Position numbers and translations under genes: made by a program | The notes under the pieces: generated by a model | Told to the model about the DNA's origin: nothing | The model's database searches: none | What the model saw: the letters and a program-made list of their open reading frames with translations, nothing else | Assembly (NCBI RefSeq): GCF_032670585.1 | Contig: NZ_JAVQHL010000002.1 | Span: 62,001-126,000, forward strand | DNA length: 64,000 nucleotides | Direction: 5' to 3' | Source of the DNA: Ostreiculturibacter nitratireducens | GTDB taxonomy: Bacteria > Pseudomonadota > Alphaproteobacteria > Rhodobacterales > Rhodobacteraceae | Shown here: piece by piece, positions 24,896 to 33,817 of the stretch | Layout: every line of letters starts with the position of its first letter | Numbering within the stretch: the stretch's first letter is position 1

Positions 24896-26473
24896 ATGTC
24901 AATTCGACTACTGGCGGCGTTCGGATTCCTGCTGGTCGGCACGGGCCCCGGCCTTGCGGACTTCGATCTGACGATCCTGCACACGAACGACTTCCATTCA
25001 CGCTTCAAGCCAATAACGGCCGATGGCCTCGACTGCCCGGAAGCAGACGACGCGAAGGGGGCGTGCTATGGCGGCGCGGCGCGTCTGGCCACGGCGATCG
25101 CTGAGGCCCGGGCGCGCTCGGACAACTCCATCCTGCTCGACGCCGGCGATCAGTTTTCGGGCACCGATTTCTTCCGGTACTACCGGGGCCGCCTTGCCGC
25201 CGAGATGATGAATGGCTTCGGCTACGATGCGATGACCCTGGGCAATCACGAATTCGATGAGGGCGCCGAGGTGCTGGGGCAGTTCTGCGAGCTGCTCGAC
25301 GCTCCGGTCCTTGTCTCGAATATCGATGTCGGAAACGAGCCAGAACTGTCCGGCGCGATCCAGAGCTCGACCGTGATCGAGCGGTCGGGCGAGAGGCTGG
25401 GCATTGTCGGCGTCACCCTGCAGGACATGCACAGCATGTCCCAGCCGGGAAAGAACGTGTCTTTCGACAACCCGTTCCGCGCCGTTCGGGCGGAAGTCGA
25501 GCGTCTTGACCGTATCGGCGTCAACAAGATCATCGTGCTTTCGCATCTGGGCTACGAAATGGACAAGGAGCTCGCACGGGAGACATACGGCATCGACGTG
25601 ATCGTCGGTGGTCACAGCCACATCCTGCTGTCGAACCGGGACCCCGCCGCATCGGGGAAATACCCCACAATGATCGGAAAGACGGCGATCGTGCAGCTGT
25701 ATCCCTACGGAAAATACCTCGGGAGCCTTCGTGTCACGTTCGATGATGAGGGAACGGTGACGAAGGCAAGTGGTGAACCGATCCTCCTGGATTCGGCCAT
25801 AGCCGCCGACGAGGCGACCGCGAAGATCATAGCGGAAGCCGAGGAACGGCTAGCTGACCTGGGTGCCAGGGCTATTGCCGAGGCAACGGGTCCAATCGAC
25901 GGCGAGCAGGATTCCTGCCGGACTGGTGAATGCGCGTTGGGGAACCTGGTGACCGACGCGATGCTTCACTACGCAAGGGATCGAGGCGTTCAGATCTCGG
26001 TTCTCCCGGCGGCGGGAATTCTGACATCGATCAACGGCGGCGCCGTGACATTCCCGGATGTCCGGGCATCCTTGCGCGGCGAGGACAGACTGGCGTGGCT
26101 TCAGGTCTCCGGCGCCACGGTTCTGGAAGCCCTGGAGCATGGCGTCGCCAGCGGGGAAGAACTTTCGGAGCGTTTCCCCCAGGTCTCGGGACTGAAGTTC
26201 ACATTCGACCCTGAAGCAGAGCCCGGTTCCCGAGTCTCCGATGTCATGGTGTCGGAAGGCGACGTCCTTGTTCCGTTGAAGCGGGGGAAGATCTACGGCG
26301 TGGCGACAAGCGCGTGGGTGCGAAATGGCGGGTTCGGCTACGATATGTTCGAGGACCCGCTGTACCATTTCGACTATGGTCCTCTCCTCTCCGATGTCAC
26401 CGCCGATTTTCTCCGGGACAACAGCCCCTATTCACCGAATCCTGGGGGGCGAATTCTTCCGAAGGCCAACTGA
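24896..26473 (+). CDS. periplasmic bifunctional metallophosphatase/5'-nucleotidase (UshA family)
   Basis: A 525-residue exported enzyme hydrolysing nucleotides and related phosphoesters. A signal peptide covers residues 1-21 (FGFLLVGTGPGLAD). The dimetal calcineurin-like domain follows, with ILHTNDFHSRF, ILLDAGDQFSGT, TLGNHEFDEG and VIVGGHSHILL. The C-terminal 5'-nucleotidase domain has GECALGNLVTDAML and the late VRNGGFGYDMF substrate-binding region. The ATG at 24896 is preceded by ACGAGG. It would scavenge phosphate and nucleosides in the periplasm. It lies between the toxin-antitoxin remnants and lolA and was probably added with the insert, though its composition is close to the chromosome. 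Confidence 0.92.
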   Translation: MSIRLLAAFGFLLVGTGPGLADFDLTILHTNDFHSRFKPITADGLDCPEADDAKGACYGGAARLATAIAEARARSDNSILLDAGDQFSGTDFFRYYRGRLAAEMMNGFGYDAMTLGNHEFDEGAEVLGQFCELLDAPVLVSNIDVGNEPELSGAIQSSTVIERSGERLGIVGVTLQDMHSMSQPGKNVSFDNPFRAVRAEVERLDRIGVNKIIVLSHLGYEMDKELARETYGIDVIVGGHSHILLSNRDPAASGKYPTMIGKTAIVQLYPYGKYLGSLRVTFDDEGTVTKASGEPILLDSAIAADEATAKIIAEAEERLADLGARAIAEATGPIDGEQDSCRTGECALGNLVTDAMLHYARDRGVQISVLPAAGILTSINGGAVTFPDVRASLRGEDRLAWLQVSGATVLEALEHGVASGEELSERFPQVSGLKFTFDPEAEPGSRVSDVMVSEGDVLVPLKRGKIYGVATSAWVRNGGFGYDMFEDPLYHFDYGPLLSDVTADFLRDNSPYSPNPGGRILPKAN

Positions 26474-26575
26474 ACGGCAGGCGTCCGAACGGCTCCATGG
26501 GCCTGCGGTCGCCGCTGAGGCGAATGTGATCCGGGCGGGGCTTACAACGGTGGGAGGAAGGGCTAGATAGGGGGC

Positions 26576-27178
26576 ATGAAAATGCTGCGCCTCGCCCTCT
26601 TGCCGCTCCTGTGGCTTGCCCTCGCCCTCCCGGCCTCGGCCGAGAAGCTTCCGCTCTCGGTTCTGTCGAACTACCTCAACGGTATCAGGACGGCGGAGAC
26701 CACCTTCACCCAGATCAACTCGGACGGCTCACGCTCGTCCGGCAAGCTCTACATCAAGCGCCCGGGGCGGGTGCGGTTCGAATACGATCCGCCCGACAGG
26801 ACACTCGTGCTCGCCGGCGGCGGGCAGGTCGCGATCTTCGACCCGAAGTCGAACCAGCCGCCCGAACAGTATCCGCTCAAGAAGACGCCCCTGAACCTGA
26901 TCCTCGCCAACAAAGTGGACCTCGGCCGGGCCAGGATGGTCGTCGGCCACGAGGATGCGGGCGACCGTACCATCGTCATCGCGCAGGATCCCGAAAACCC
27001 GGAATACGGCACGATCCAGCTCGTTTTCTCCAACGATCCGGTCGAGCTTCGGGAATGGGTCATCACGGACGAGGCGGGCGGCCAGACTCGCGTGGTCCTC
27101 GACGATCTGAAGATGGGCGGAGACTTCTCCACCTTCCTGTTCAACATCACCTACGAAACCCAGCAGCGGACCCGCTGA
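26576..27178 (+). CDS. lolA: outer-membrane lipoprotein carrier protein LolA
   Basis: A 200-residue periplasmic chaperone that takes lipoproteins from LolCDE to the outer membrane. It has a signal peptide at residues 1-22 (LLPLLWLALALPASAE) and then the LolA fold: TTFTQINSDGSRSSGKLYIK, RPGRVRFEYDPPDRTLVLAG and the C-terminal VVLDDLKMGGDFSTFLFNI. The arginine and aromatic residues of the lipid-binding cavity are present. It begins 102 bases after the nucleotidase gene. The usual neighbour ftsK lies about 4 kb upstream, beyond the accessory insert. It converges on the SLT lipoprotein gene. Confidence 0.93.
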   Translation: MKMLRLALLPLLWLALALPASAEKLPLSVLSNYLNGIRTAETTFTQINSDGSRSSGKLYIKRPGRVRFEYDPPDRTLVLAGGGQVAIFDPKSNQPPEQYPLKKTPLNLILANKVDLGRARMVVGHEDAGDRTIVIAQDPENPEYGTIQLVFSNDPVELREWVITDEAGGQTRVVLDDLKMGGDFSTFLFNITYETQQRTR

Positions 27179-27185
27179 CGGGGCA

Positions 27186-27770
27186 TCAGCCCTTCCGGCA
27201 GGCGATCAGCTGCTGACGGTAGATCTCGGAGCGGGTGGCGACATCTGCGGCGACGCGAAGGAGCCACGACTTCTCGTTATGACTGCCGCGGGCGAAACCG
27301 GACCGGCCCTCGTGGTAGGCCAGGTACTGGTTCTGCGCGTCGTTTTTCGGGATGCCGAGCTTTTCGTAAGTGCCGTGCATGTACCAGCCCATGAAATCGG
27401 TGGCGTCCGCGATCTTGTCGCGTTTCGCGCTGCGGCGGCCCGCGTCCCGGCGATATTCGTCCCAGGTGTTGTCCAGCGCCTGCGAATAGCCGTAGGCGGA
27501 GGACTGCCGGCCCATCGGGATCACGCCCAGCGCATAGCGGAACGGCGTCCGCGCATTCCCGATGAACTTCGATTCCTGGTAGATCGTGGCCATCTGCACA
27601 TGCACCGGCACACCCCAGCGCCGTTCCGTCCGCCGCATGGCCTTCAGGTACTCGGGTCGCTGGCTGACGATCGAACAGGCGTCATCCAGATTTCGCGGCG
27701 CGGAAAAGTTCCCGCCGCCGCAGGATGCGACCAGCAATAGTATCAGCGCCGCGCGAAGATAGCTGCTCAT
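27186..27770 (-). CDS. transglycosylase SLT-domain lipoprotein
   Basis: A 194-residue protein with a lipoprotein signal (LILLLVASC, cleaved before the cysteine at residue 17) and a lysozyme-like SLT fold. The probable catalytic glutamate is in MATIYQESKFIGNARTPFR, and YGYSQALDNTWDEYRR and YLAYHEGRSGF match the family of short exported transglycosylases. It would be anchored in the outer membrane and act on peptidoglycan. It starts 76 bases from the AEC transporter stop on the same strand and converges on lolA, seven bases away. Confidence 0.85.
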   Translation of the reverse strand: MSSYLRAALILLLVASCGGGNFSAPRNLDDACSIVSQRPEYLKAMRRTERRWGVPVHVQMATIYQESKFIGNARTPFRYALGVIPMGRQSSAYGYSQALDNTWDEYRRDAGRRSAKRDKIADATDFMGWYMHGTYEKLGIPKNDAQNQYLAYHEGRSGFARGSHNEKSWLLRVAADVATRSEIYRQQLIACRKG

Positions 27771-27846
27771 CTGCCTCTCGCCGTATTCTTGTTTTGCGGC
27801 AGTTTAGGGGATTTCACGAGAACGTGGAATCACAAAGCTGCAGGTT

Positions 27847-28728
27847 TCAGATCAGGAAGGCGAGCGTCAGCGGAATCGTGAACACCGACGTCAGCGTCGA
27901 GACAACGACGAGCCCCGCGACGGATTCCGCATCCTCCGCGTATTTCTCCGCAAGGAGGTAGGACGTGACCGCAACCGGTGTCGCGACCTGCAGCACGAGC
28001 ACCGCGAAGGCGACGTCCTCCAGCCCGAAGGCCCGGCCCACACCCCAGGCGATCCCGGTGCAGATCGCGGCTTTCAGGAGCGACAGGATCAGCGGCCGCG
28101 CGAAACCCCGCGGGTGAAGCCGCGCCACCGCGACACCCAGCGTGATCAGCATCAGGGGAATCGCCATCTGCCCGGCAAGCTGCAGGGTGTTCGTTATCCA
28201 GTCCGGCGTCTTCCAGCCCTGCCAGAGGAAGAGTGCCCCGAGGAGCGTCGCGCCGACCATCGGCTCCTTCACGACGCGCATGGGCGAACCGCCGCCCGCG
28301 ACCAGCCAGACCCCGAAGGTGAAGGAGATCACCGCCATGATCGCGAAGACCACGACCGCGAGCCCGAGCCCCGTCTCGCCGAAGGCGAACATGGCGAGCG
28401 GCAGGCCGAGGTTCCCCGTGTTCCCGAAGATCAGCGGCGCAAGGTAGGTCCGACGGTCCAGCCGCCCAACCGCGACGATGATCCACAAGGCGACCGTGAC
28501 CAGCGCATAGGCCACGAGCGACGCGAGCGAGATGGCGGTGAGCGCCGAGGGATCGACGTCCGCGCGCATCAGCGCGACGAAGATCAGGCAGGGCACGGAA
28601 AGCGTCATCGCCAGCCGCGTGACGAATTCCACCCGGTATTCGAACCCCGCCTTGACCCAGACGAAGCCCACAGCCGCAAGGATGAAGACCGGCGCGACGA
28701 TCTGAAGTACTGTCAGGATGATTGTCAC
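27847..28728 (-). CDS. AEC family transporter (auxin efflux carrier type)
   Basis: A 293-residue membrane transporter with about ten hydrophobic helices in the two-times-five arrangement of AEC carriers. Recognisable parts are LAMTLSVPCLIFVALMRADV, the first bundle end LIFGNTGNLGLPLAMFAFGE with the conserved NxxNxGLP, and LVLQVATPVAVTSYLLAEKY in the second bundle. Bacterial members move small carboxylates or amino acids; the substrate is unknown. The start is a GTG at 28728. It is divergent from hspQ with 84 bases between. Confidence 0.88.
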   Translation of the reverse strand: MTIILTVLQIVAPVFILAAVGFVWVKAGFEYRVEFVTRLAMTLSVPCLIFVALMRADVDPSALTAISLASLVAYALVTVALWIIVAVGRLDRRTYLAPLIFGNTGNLGLPLAMFAFGETGLGLAVVVFAIMAVISFTFGVWLVAGGGSPMRVVKEPMVGATLLGALFLWQGWKTPDWITNTLQLAGQMAIPLMLITLGVAVARLHPRGFARPLILSLLKAAICTGIAWGVGRAFGLEDVAFAVLVLQVATPVAVTSYLLAEKYAEDAESVAGLVVVSTLTSVFTIPLTLAFLI

Positions 28729-28812
28729 GGACTGTTTCCGCCTGAATCAGCATGAACGGTGGACATTCACCGCCGGTCGGGATTACTAAGCAAAGTAAGG
28801 GGTTGCAATCCA

Positions 28813-29139
28813 ATGCTGTCGACACGGGCTAAATACAATCTCGGCCAGGTCCTGCGCCATAGAAAGCACCCGTTCCGCGGGGTCGTCTTCGACGTGGACG
28901 CGATGTTTTCCAACACCGAGGAATGGTACCAGTCCATCCCCGAGGAAAGCCGTCCCGCGAAGGACCAGCCCTATTACCACCTCCTCGCCGAGAACGAGCA
29001 TTCCTATTACGTCGCATACGTGTCGGAACAGAATCTCGTCCCCGATGCTTCCGGGGAGCCGGTGGACCATCCCGACCTCGCCGACCTTTTCGGCGATTTC
29101 GAGGACGGGCGTTACCCCCTCCAGTTCAACCTGAACTGA
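28813..29139 (+). CDS. hspQ: heat shock protein HspQ
   Basis: A 108-residue HspQ/YccV-like protein, a hemimethylated-DNA-binding-fold protein that in enterobacteria works as a specificity factor for the Lon protease. The sequence KYNLGQVLRHRKHPFRGVVF, then WYQSIPEE, PYYHLLAE and YVAYVSEQNLV is the full family pattern. The ATG at 28813 is used because the upstream in-frame codons do not match the family. The gene converges on the gamma-glutamyltransferase-like gene, seven bases away. A heat-shock promoter could not be identified with confidence in the short divergent gap. Confidence 0.93.
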   Translation: MLSTRAKYNLGQVLRHRKHPFRGVVFDVDAMFSNTEEWYQSIPEESRPAKDQPYYHLLAENEHSYYVAYVSEQNLVPDASGEPVDHPDLADLFGDFEDGRYPLQFNLN

Positions 29140-29146
29140 GTTCCGG

Positions 29147-30727
29147 TCAGTAACCCAGCGCGCAGCCGTCCTTCCTCGGGTCGGACGCACCGATCAGCAC
29201 GCCCGCCTCGTGGTCGATCAGGATCGCCTGCCCGCCGCCCAGGGGCGCCGGGGAAATGGTGACGTCATGTCCCATCGCGGCAAGTCCGGCCTTGACGGAC
29301 GCCGAGTGACCCCGTTCAAGCTTCAGCTTGCCCGCGTCGGGGAAGGCCCTGGGCGCATCCAGCGCCTCCTGCGGATCCGTCCCGTAGACGCCAAGGTTGT
29401 TGACCACCGCGACGTGGCCGGCGGGTTGATAAGCGCCGCCCATCACGCCGAAGGGCATGACGAGCCGCCCTTCGCGCCTCAGCATCCCCGGTATGATCGT
29501 ATGCATGGGCCGCTTGCCGCCCGCCGCCTCGTTCGGATGCCCCCGCTCCAGCGTGAAGCCCGCGCCGCGGTTCTGGAACAGGATGCCGAATTTCGACGAG
29601 GCGATGCCCGCACCGAAGGCCCAATAGATCGAATAGATCAGCGACACCGCCATCCGGTCCCGGTCCACGACCGTGATGTAGACCGTGTCGCGGTGCACGG
29701 CCTCGGCCCGTTGGGGCGGCTGTTCCATGGCCCGCACCGGGTCGATGAGTCGCGCGAGCCGTTCGGCCGTCTCGGGGGCGAGCATGTGGTCAAGGCGCGT
29801 CACGAAGTCCGCATCCGCGAGGAACCGGTTGCGCGCGTCGTAGGCGAGCTTCGCCGCCTCCGCCTCGAGGTGCACCCTCTCCGCGCTGAAGGGGGCAAGC
29901 GCCGCCATGTCGAAATGCTTAAGGATGTTCAGCATCAGGATCGCGGTCGCGCCCTGTCCGTTGGGCGGATGTTCCACCAGTTCGTGACCGCGATACTCGC
30001 CCCGGACAGGCTCCGTATAATCCGACCGCGTCGCCGCGAAATCCTCGGTCGTGTGCCCTCCCCCGAGCGCCCGGAGCGAGGCGACCATGTCCTGAGCCAC
30101 CTCGCCCTCGTAGAAGCCCGCGCGGCCCTCCCTGACGATCCGGCGCAGAACCTCCGCCTGGCCCGGCGCGCGGAAGACCTGCCCGACCGTCGGCGCCTTG
30201 CTGCCGGAAAGGTAGAACCGCCGTGCTTCCCCCGTAAGGCGCGCGGTGTTCTCCGCCCAGTCGAAGGCGACGCGGGGCGCGACCGGGACGCCCTCCTCCG
30301 CGTACCGGATCGCCGGCGCGAGCGACGCGGCAAGCCCCAGCCTCCCCCAGTCCGCCGAGAGCCGGCAGAAGGCGTCGACGGCGCCTGGGATGGTCACGGC
30401 ATCGACGCCTTCCGTCGGCACCGCTGCAAGCCCCCGACCGCGTAACGCCTCCGCCGACAGCCCTGCGGGCGCCCGGCCCGAGCCGTTCAGCGCGACGATC
30501 CGTTCCTCGCCCGCAGGCTTCAGAAGCACGAAGCAGTCACCGCCGACCCCGGTCATCTGCGGTTCCGCTACACCGAGGAGAACCGCGCCGGCGATCGCGG
30601 CGTCAACCGCGTTGCCGCCCTGTTCGAGTACCGAGACCGCGACCTTGGCGGCGAGGGGATGCGACGTAGCGCAGATCCCATTCGTGGCATAGACCGGCGA
30701 CCGGCCCGGAAGCTGGAAATCCCGCAC
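29147..30727 (-). CDS. gamma-glutamyltransferase family protein (Ntn hydrolase)
   Basis: A 526-residue gamma-glutamyltransferase-like Ntn hydrolase. It carries ATSHPLAAKVAVSVLEQGGN, GNAVDAAIAGAVLLGVAEPQ, the candidate nucleophile threonine in VHRDTVYITVVDRDRMAVS, and late GMLRREGRLVMPFGVMGGAY. No signal peptide is visible, unlike classic periplasmic GGT, so it may be one of the cytoplasmic relatives acting on gamma-glutamyl or acylated substrates. The GTG at 30727 has AGGGGAG six bases upstream and is preferred to a TTG at 30733. It stands alone between hspQ and the RsbW-type gene. Confidence 0.87.
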   Translation of the reverse strand: MRDFQLPGRSPVYATNGICATSHPLAAKVAVSVLEQGGNAVDAAIAGAVLLGVAEPQMTGVGGDCFVLLKPAGEERIVALNGSGRAPAGLSAEALRGRGLAAVPTEGVDAVTIPGAVDAFCRLSADWGRLGLAASLAPAIRYAEEGVPVAPRVAFDWAENTARLTGEARRFYLSGSKAPTVGQVFRAPGQAEVLRRIVREGRAGFYEGEVAQDMVASLRALGGGHTTEDFAATRSDYTEPVRGEYRGHELVEHPPNGQGATAILMLNILKHFDMAALAPFSAERVHLEAEAAKLAYDARNRFLADADFVTRLDHMLAPETAERLARLIDPVRAMEQPPQRAEAVHRDTVYITVVDRDRMAVSLIYSIYWAFGAGIASSKFGILFQNRGAGFTLERGHPNEAAGGKRPMHTIIPGMLRREGRLVMPFGVMGGAYQPAGHVAVVNNLGVYGTDPQEALDAPRAFPDAGKLKLERGHSASVKAGLAAMGHDVTISPAPLGGGQAILIDHEAGVLIGASDPRKDGCALGY

Positions 30728-30866
30728 GCGCAACTCCCCTGATGGCAGGGCGAGGCTAGGTCGGGATTCTCGGGAAGGAAATACCTCGGCGCCGCGTACT
30801 GGGTGGGGGCTGTAAACAACGGCGCCGAGGGAAGCCTAGAACAGCTACGGTCCCCATTGATCCGTA

Positions 30867-31373
30867 TCAATCTGACCCCAGTGCGGAGGCAATAGGGCAG
30901 GATTCGGGCATGACCGCACCTTCGCGACGAAGCGGCAGGACGAAGCGGAGCCGGTTGGTCCGCCCGTCGCGCAGATAGTCGATGTCCTGCGTGAGGTCGT
31001 GGATCAGGAACCAGCCGAAGCCGCCCTCCGGCAGATCTTGCGTGCCTCCGGACATCTTCAGCGACGGGGCGAGGCCGGCCGGCAGAACGCCTCCGGGCAT
31101 CGGCAGGCCCTGATCGGCGACGCGTACCTCGAGGCCCCGCCCCGTGACCGAGATGGACAGGTCGATCATTCCCCCCTTCCGGCCCGCATAGGCGTGTTCC
31201 ACGATGTTGTTCAGCACCTCCGCCAGAACAAGTTCCATCGTCCCCGCCTCTTCCGAAGTCATCCGGCGCATGTAGCGCGCGACGGCAGCGCGCAGGGCGC
31301 TCCGAACCAGCATCGGATCGGCCGGGAAGGTCTGCCGGAATTCCCGTTCCGGCAGGCGGCAGTCGTCCGCCAT
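30867..31373 (-). CDS. RsbW-type anti-sigma factor / serine kinase ATP-binding protein
   Basis: A 168-residue GHKL ATPase-fold protein. The N box is ELVLAEVLNNIVEHAYAG, the G1 box VRVADQGLPMPGG and a G2-like EGGFGWFLIHDLTQDIDYL. These proteins phosphorylate an anti-sigma-factor antagonist and bind sigma factors in partner-switching. The ATG at 31373 has AGGATGACC before it; in-frame starts at 31403 and 31442 are possible, and the last would overlap the antagonist gene. The partner STAS gene is directly upstream on the same strand. No sigma factor or phosphatase gene is in the window. Confidence 0.85.
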   Translation of the reverse strand: MADDCRLPEREFRQTFPADPMLVRSALRAAVARYMRRMTSEEAGTMELVLAEVLNNIVEHAYAGRKGGMIDLSISVTGRGLEVRVADQGLPMPGGVLPAGLAPSLKMSGGTQDLPEGGFGWFLIHDLTQDIDYLRDGRTNRLRFVLPLRREGAVMPESCPIASALGSD

Positions 31374-31431
31374 CTGGTCATCCTGGCACCCGGGCCTCGT
31401 CATGCCGCAGGGCAGGGGACAGAAAGCCGGG

Positions 31432-31770
31432 TCACACTGCATCTTGCAGCTTCTGCTCTGGAAAAGCGGCGTGAATCGTGAAGACCGTGTCCATGCGCGT
31501 CAGGTGGAAGACCTTCTGCACGTTCGGCGTGAGCCCGGAGAGTTCCAGCTTCCTCGCGGGGGCAAGGAACTTCATGACCGAAACGATCGCGCCCAGCCCC
31601 GAACTGTCGACGAACTGCACCGCCGACAGGTCCAGAACGACCCGGGGCGCAGGCTGGGCGGCGATTTCCCGCATCCTGTCCTTGAACTGGATGGCGATCG
31701 CTGCATCGATCCGCTGCTCTCCCACCCTGACCACCAGCGCGCCGTCCAGCGCCTCCGCGAAAAGGTCCAT
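31432..31770 (-). CDS. STAS-domain anti-sigma factor antagonist
   Basis: A 112-residue STAS protein. VVLDLSAVQFVDSSGLGAIV contains the conserved DSSGLG whose serine is the phosphorylation site of SpoIIAA/RsbV-type antagonists; LELSGLTPNVQKVFHLTRMD matches the C-terminal part. It would be phosphorylated by the RsbW-type protein encoded just downstream and release a sigma factor when unphosphorylated. The start at 31770 begins MDLFAEALDGALVVRVGEQR; the open frame continues far upstream but is antisense to the thiolase. It is divergent from the thiolase gene. Confidence 0.88.
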   Translation of the reverse strand: MDLFAEALDGALVVRVGEQRIDAAIAIQFKDRMREIAAQPAPRVVLDLSAVQFVDSSGLGAIVSVMKFLAPARKLELSGLTPNVQKVFHLTRMDTVFTIHAAFPEQKLQDAV

Positions 31771-31866
31771 CTCCGCCTCCGCCACACTCCCCAGTCGCGG
31801 CGAGGCTAGACGGCAAACCTTACCATTCGGTATGTCTTTCTCCGGACCCTGAGAGAGGAGCGGTTG

Positions 31867-33045
31867 ATGCAGGACGTTGTGATCGCGGGCGCGGCCCGCA
31901 CGGCGATGGGCGGCTTTCAGGGCGTCTTTGCCGGCGTGGACGCGCCGACACTCGGCGGCGAGGCCATCCGGGCGGCGCTTTCCGGGGCAGGGGCGCATCC
32001 AGGTCTCGTGGAGGAGCTTCTCATGGGCTGCGTCCTCCCCGCGGGCCAGGGCCAGGCGCCCGCGCGGCAGGCGGGTTTCAAGGCGGGCCTCGGCGAATCC
32101 GTGCCGGCGACCACGCTCAACAAGATGTGCGGATCGGGGATGAAGGCGGTGATGATGGCCGCCGACCAGATCGCGCTCGGGCAGGCGGGCCTCATGGTCG
32201 CGGGCGGCATGGAGAGCATGACGAACGCGCCCTACCTTCTCCCGGCCATGCGCGGCGGAGCGCGGCTCGGCCACGGCAAGGTCATCGACCACATGTTCCT
32301 GGACGGGCTCGAGGACGCCTACGACAAGGGCCGCCTCATGGGCACCTTCGCCGAGGACTGCGCCGAGGCGTTCCAGTTCACCCGCGAAGCGCAGGACGAA
32401 TACGCGCTTGGCTCCCTTACCCGCGCCCAGAAGGCCCAGGCCACCGGCGCCTTCGAGGGCGAGATCACGCCCGTCACCGTCACGACACGCAAGGGCGAAA
32501 CCGTGGTTGGCGAGGACGAGCAGCCCGGCACCGCACGCCCTGACAAGATCCCCACGCTGAAGCCCGCCTTCCGCAAGGACGGCACGGTGACGGCGGCAAA
32601 CTCCTCCTCGATCTCCGACGGCGCCGCGGCGCTCGTCCTCGCCTCGGCCCGCGTGGCGGAGGCAGAAAACCTCGCGGTCCGCGCCCGCATCCTCGGCCAC
32701 GCGAGCCACGCCCACGCGCCCGCGCTCTTCCCAACCGCCCCGGTGCCCGCCACGAGAAAGCTCCTCGACCGGCTCGGCTGGGGCATCGGGGACGTCGATC
32801 TGTGGGAGGTGAACGAGGCTTTCGCGGTCGTGCCAATGGCCTTCATGGCCGAACTCGGCGTCCCGCGGGAAAGGATGAACGTCAACGGCGGGGCCTGCGC
32901 GCTCGGCCACCCGATCGGCGCATCGGGTGCGCGGATCATGGTGACGCTGCTCAACGCATTGGAAAAACGCGGGCTGAAGCGCGGGGTTGCCGCGATCTGC
33001 ATCGGTGGCGGCGAGGGCACCGCCATCGCCATCGAGCGGCCCTGA
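31867..33045 (+). CDS. acetyl-CoA C-acetyltransferase (thiolase)
   Basis: A 392-residue thiolase. The acyl-accepting cysteine is in TLNKMCGSGMKAVMMAADQI; the catalytic VNEAFAV, the histidine in GGACALGHPIGASGARI and the proton-transfer cysteine in AICIGGGEG are all in place. The enzyme condenses or cleaves acetoacetyl-CoA or 3-ketoacyl-CoA in short-chain acid or PHB metabolism. The ATG at 31867 follows GAGAGGAGCGGTTG; the TTG three bases upstream is possible. It is convergent with a crotonase gene, with only one base between stops. Confidence 0.93.
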   Translation: MQDVVIAGAARTAMGGFQGVFAGVDAPTLGGEAIRAALSGAGAHPGLVEELLMGCVLPAGQGQAPARQAGFKAGLGESVPATTLNKMCGSGMKAVMMAADQIALGQAGLMVAGGMESMTNAPYLLPAMRGGARLGHGKVIDHMFLDGLEDAYDKGRLMGTFAEDCAEAFQFTREAQDEYALGSLTRAQKAQATGAFEGEITPVTVTTRKGETVVGEDEQPGTARPDKIPTLKPAFRKDGTVTAANSSSISDGAAALVLASARVAEAENLAVRARILGHASHAHAPALFPTAPVPATRKLLDRLGWGIGDVDLWEVNEAFAVVPMAFMAELGVPRERMNVNGGACALGHPIGASGARIMVTLLNALEKRGLKRGVAAICIGGGEGTAIAIERP

Positions 33046-33046
33046 G

Positions 33047-33661
33047 CTAGCCGATCATCGCCTTGATCGCGGCGGCGTGCCCGGGTTTCGCGCCCAGCGC
33101 GTCCGCCGTGATCGCCTCCACTGCGGCGTCGAGCCCGCCCTCCGGCACGATCCGGTCGACGAGACCCCAGGCCAGCGCCTCCTCCGCTGGGACGCGCGCG
33201 CCACCCATCAGGATCATCTTCGCCCGCGCCGGGCCCACCAGCGCCGCGAGCCTTCCGGGGTCCGATGGCTGCGGCAGGAAGCCGAGCTTCATGACGGGGT
33301 AGAAGAACTTCGCGCCCGGAGCCGCGAGGCGGATGTCGCAGGCAAGAGCCATCCCGAAGGCCCCGCCGGCGAGCGTGCCGTTCAGGGCCGCGACCGTCAG
33401 GCAGGGGAGCGCGGCGATCGCGCCGGAAAGCTCTTCCCAGACGGGGTCGGTCGCAAGACCCGCCCGCGCCTCGTCGAGATCCGCGCCCGCCGAAAACACC
33501 TTTCCGGCACCGGTCAGGACGAAGGCCCCCGCGTGGTCCCGCGCGGCGTCCCGGGCGGCCTCGGCGATCCCGGCAAGCATCTCGCGCGTCAGCGCGTTCG
33601 CCTTGTCCTGCCGGTCGATCACGACCCGCATCAGCCCGTCGGTCCGTTCGACCTGGATCAT
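33047..33661 (-). CDS. enoyl-CoA hydratase/isomerase (crotonase) family protein, active-site glutamates missing
   Basis: A 204-residue crotonase-fold protein, shorter than usual (about 255-260). The oxyanion-hole regions are visible (VFSAGADLDEAR and NGTLAGGAFGMALACDI). The two catalytic glutamates of enoyl-CoA hydratase are not: where GGGCE is usual there is GGAFG, and FxxPE is FFYPVMKLGF. So a standard hydration is unlikely; other crotonase chemistry, or a non-catalytic CoA-binding role, is possible. The start ATG at 33661 is good. It converges on the thiolase gene, which hints at acyl-CoA metabolism. Confidence 0.82.
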   Translation of the reverse strand: MIQVERTDGLMRVVIDRQDKANALTREMLAGIAEAARDAARDHAGAFVLTGAGKVFSAGADLDEARAGLATDPVWEELSGAIAALPCLTVAALNGTLAGGAFGMALACDIRLAAPGAKFFYPVMKLGFLPQPSDPGRLAALVGPARAKMILMGGARVPAEEALAWGLVDRIVPEGGLDAAVEAITADALGAKPGHAAAIKAMIG

Positions 33662-33817
33662 CCCGCCCCCGCTCTGAAATGCCTTGTCAAAGCCATCGTC
33701 TTGCCCGCCATTTACCTAATGCAACTGGTGGAAATCCACCAGTGAGAGGGCCTTGACCCGCCCCCCTGCGGCGCGGGATGCTCTCTTGATCCGATTAAGC
33801 CTCAAGAAAGGTTCGTT

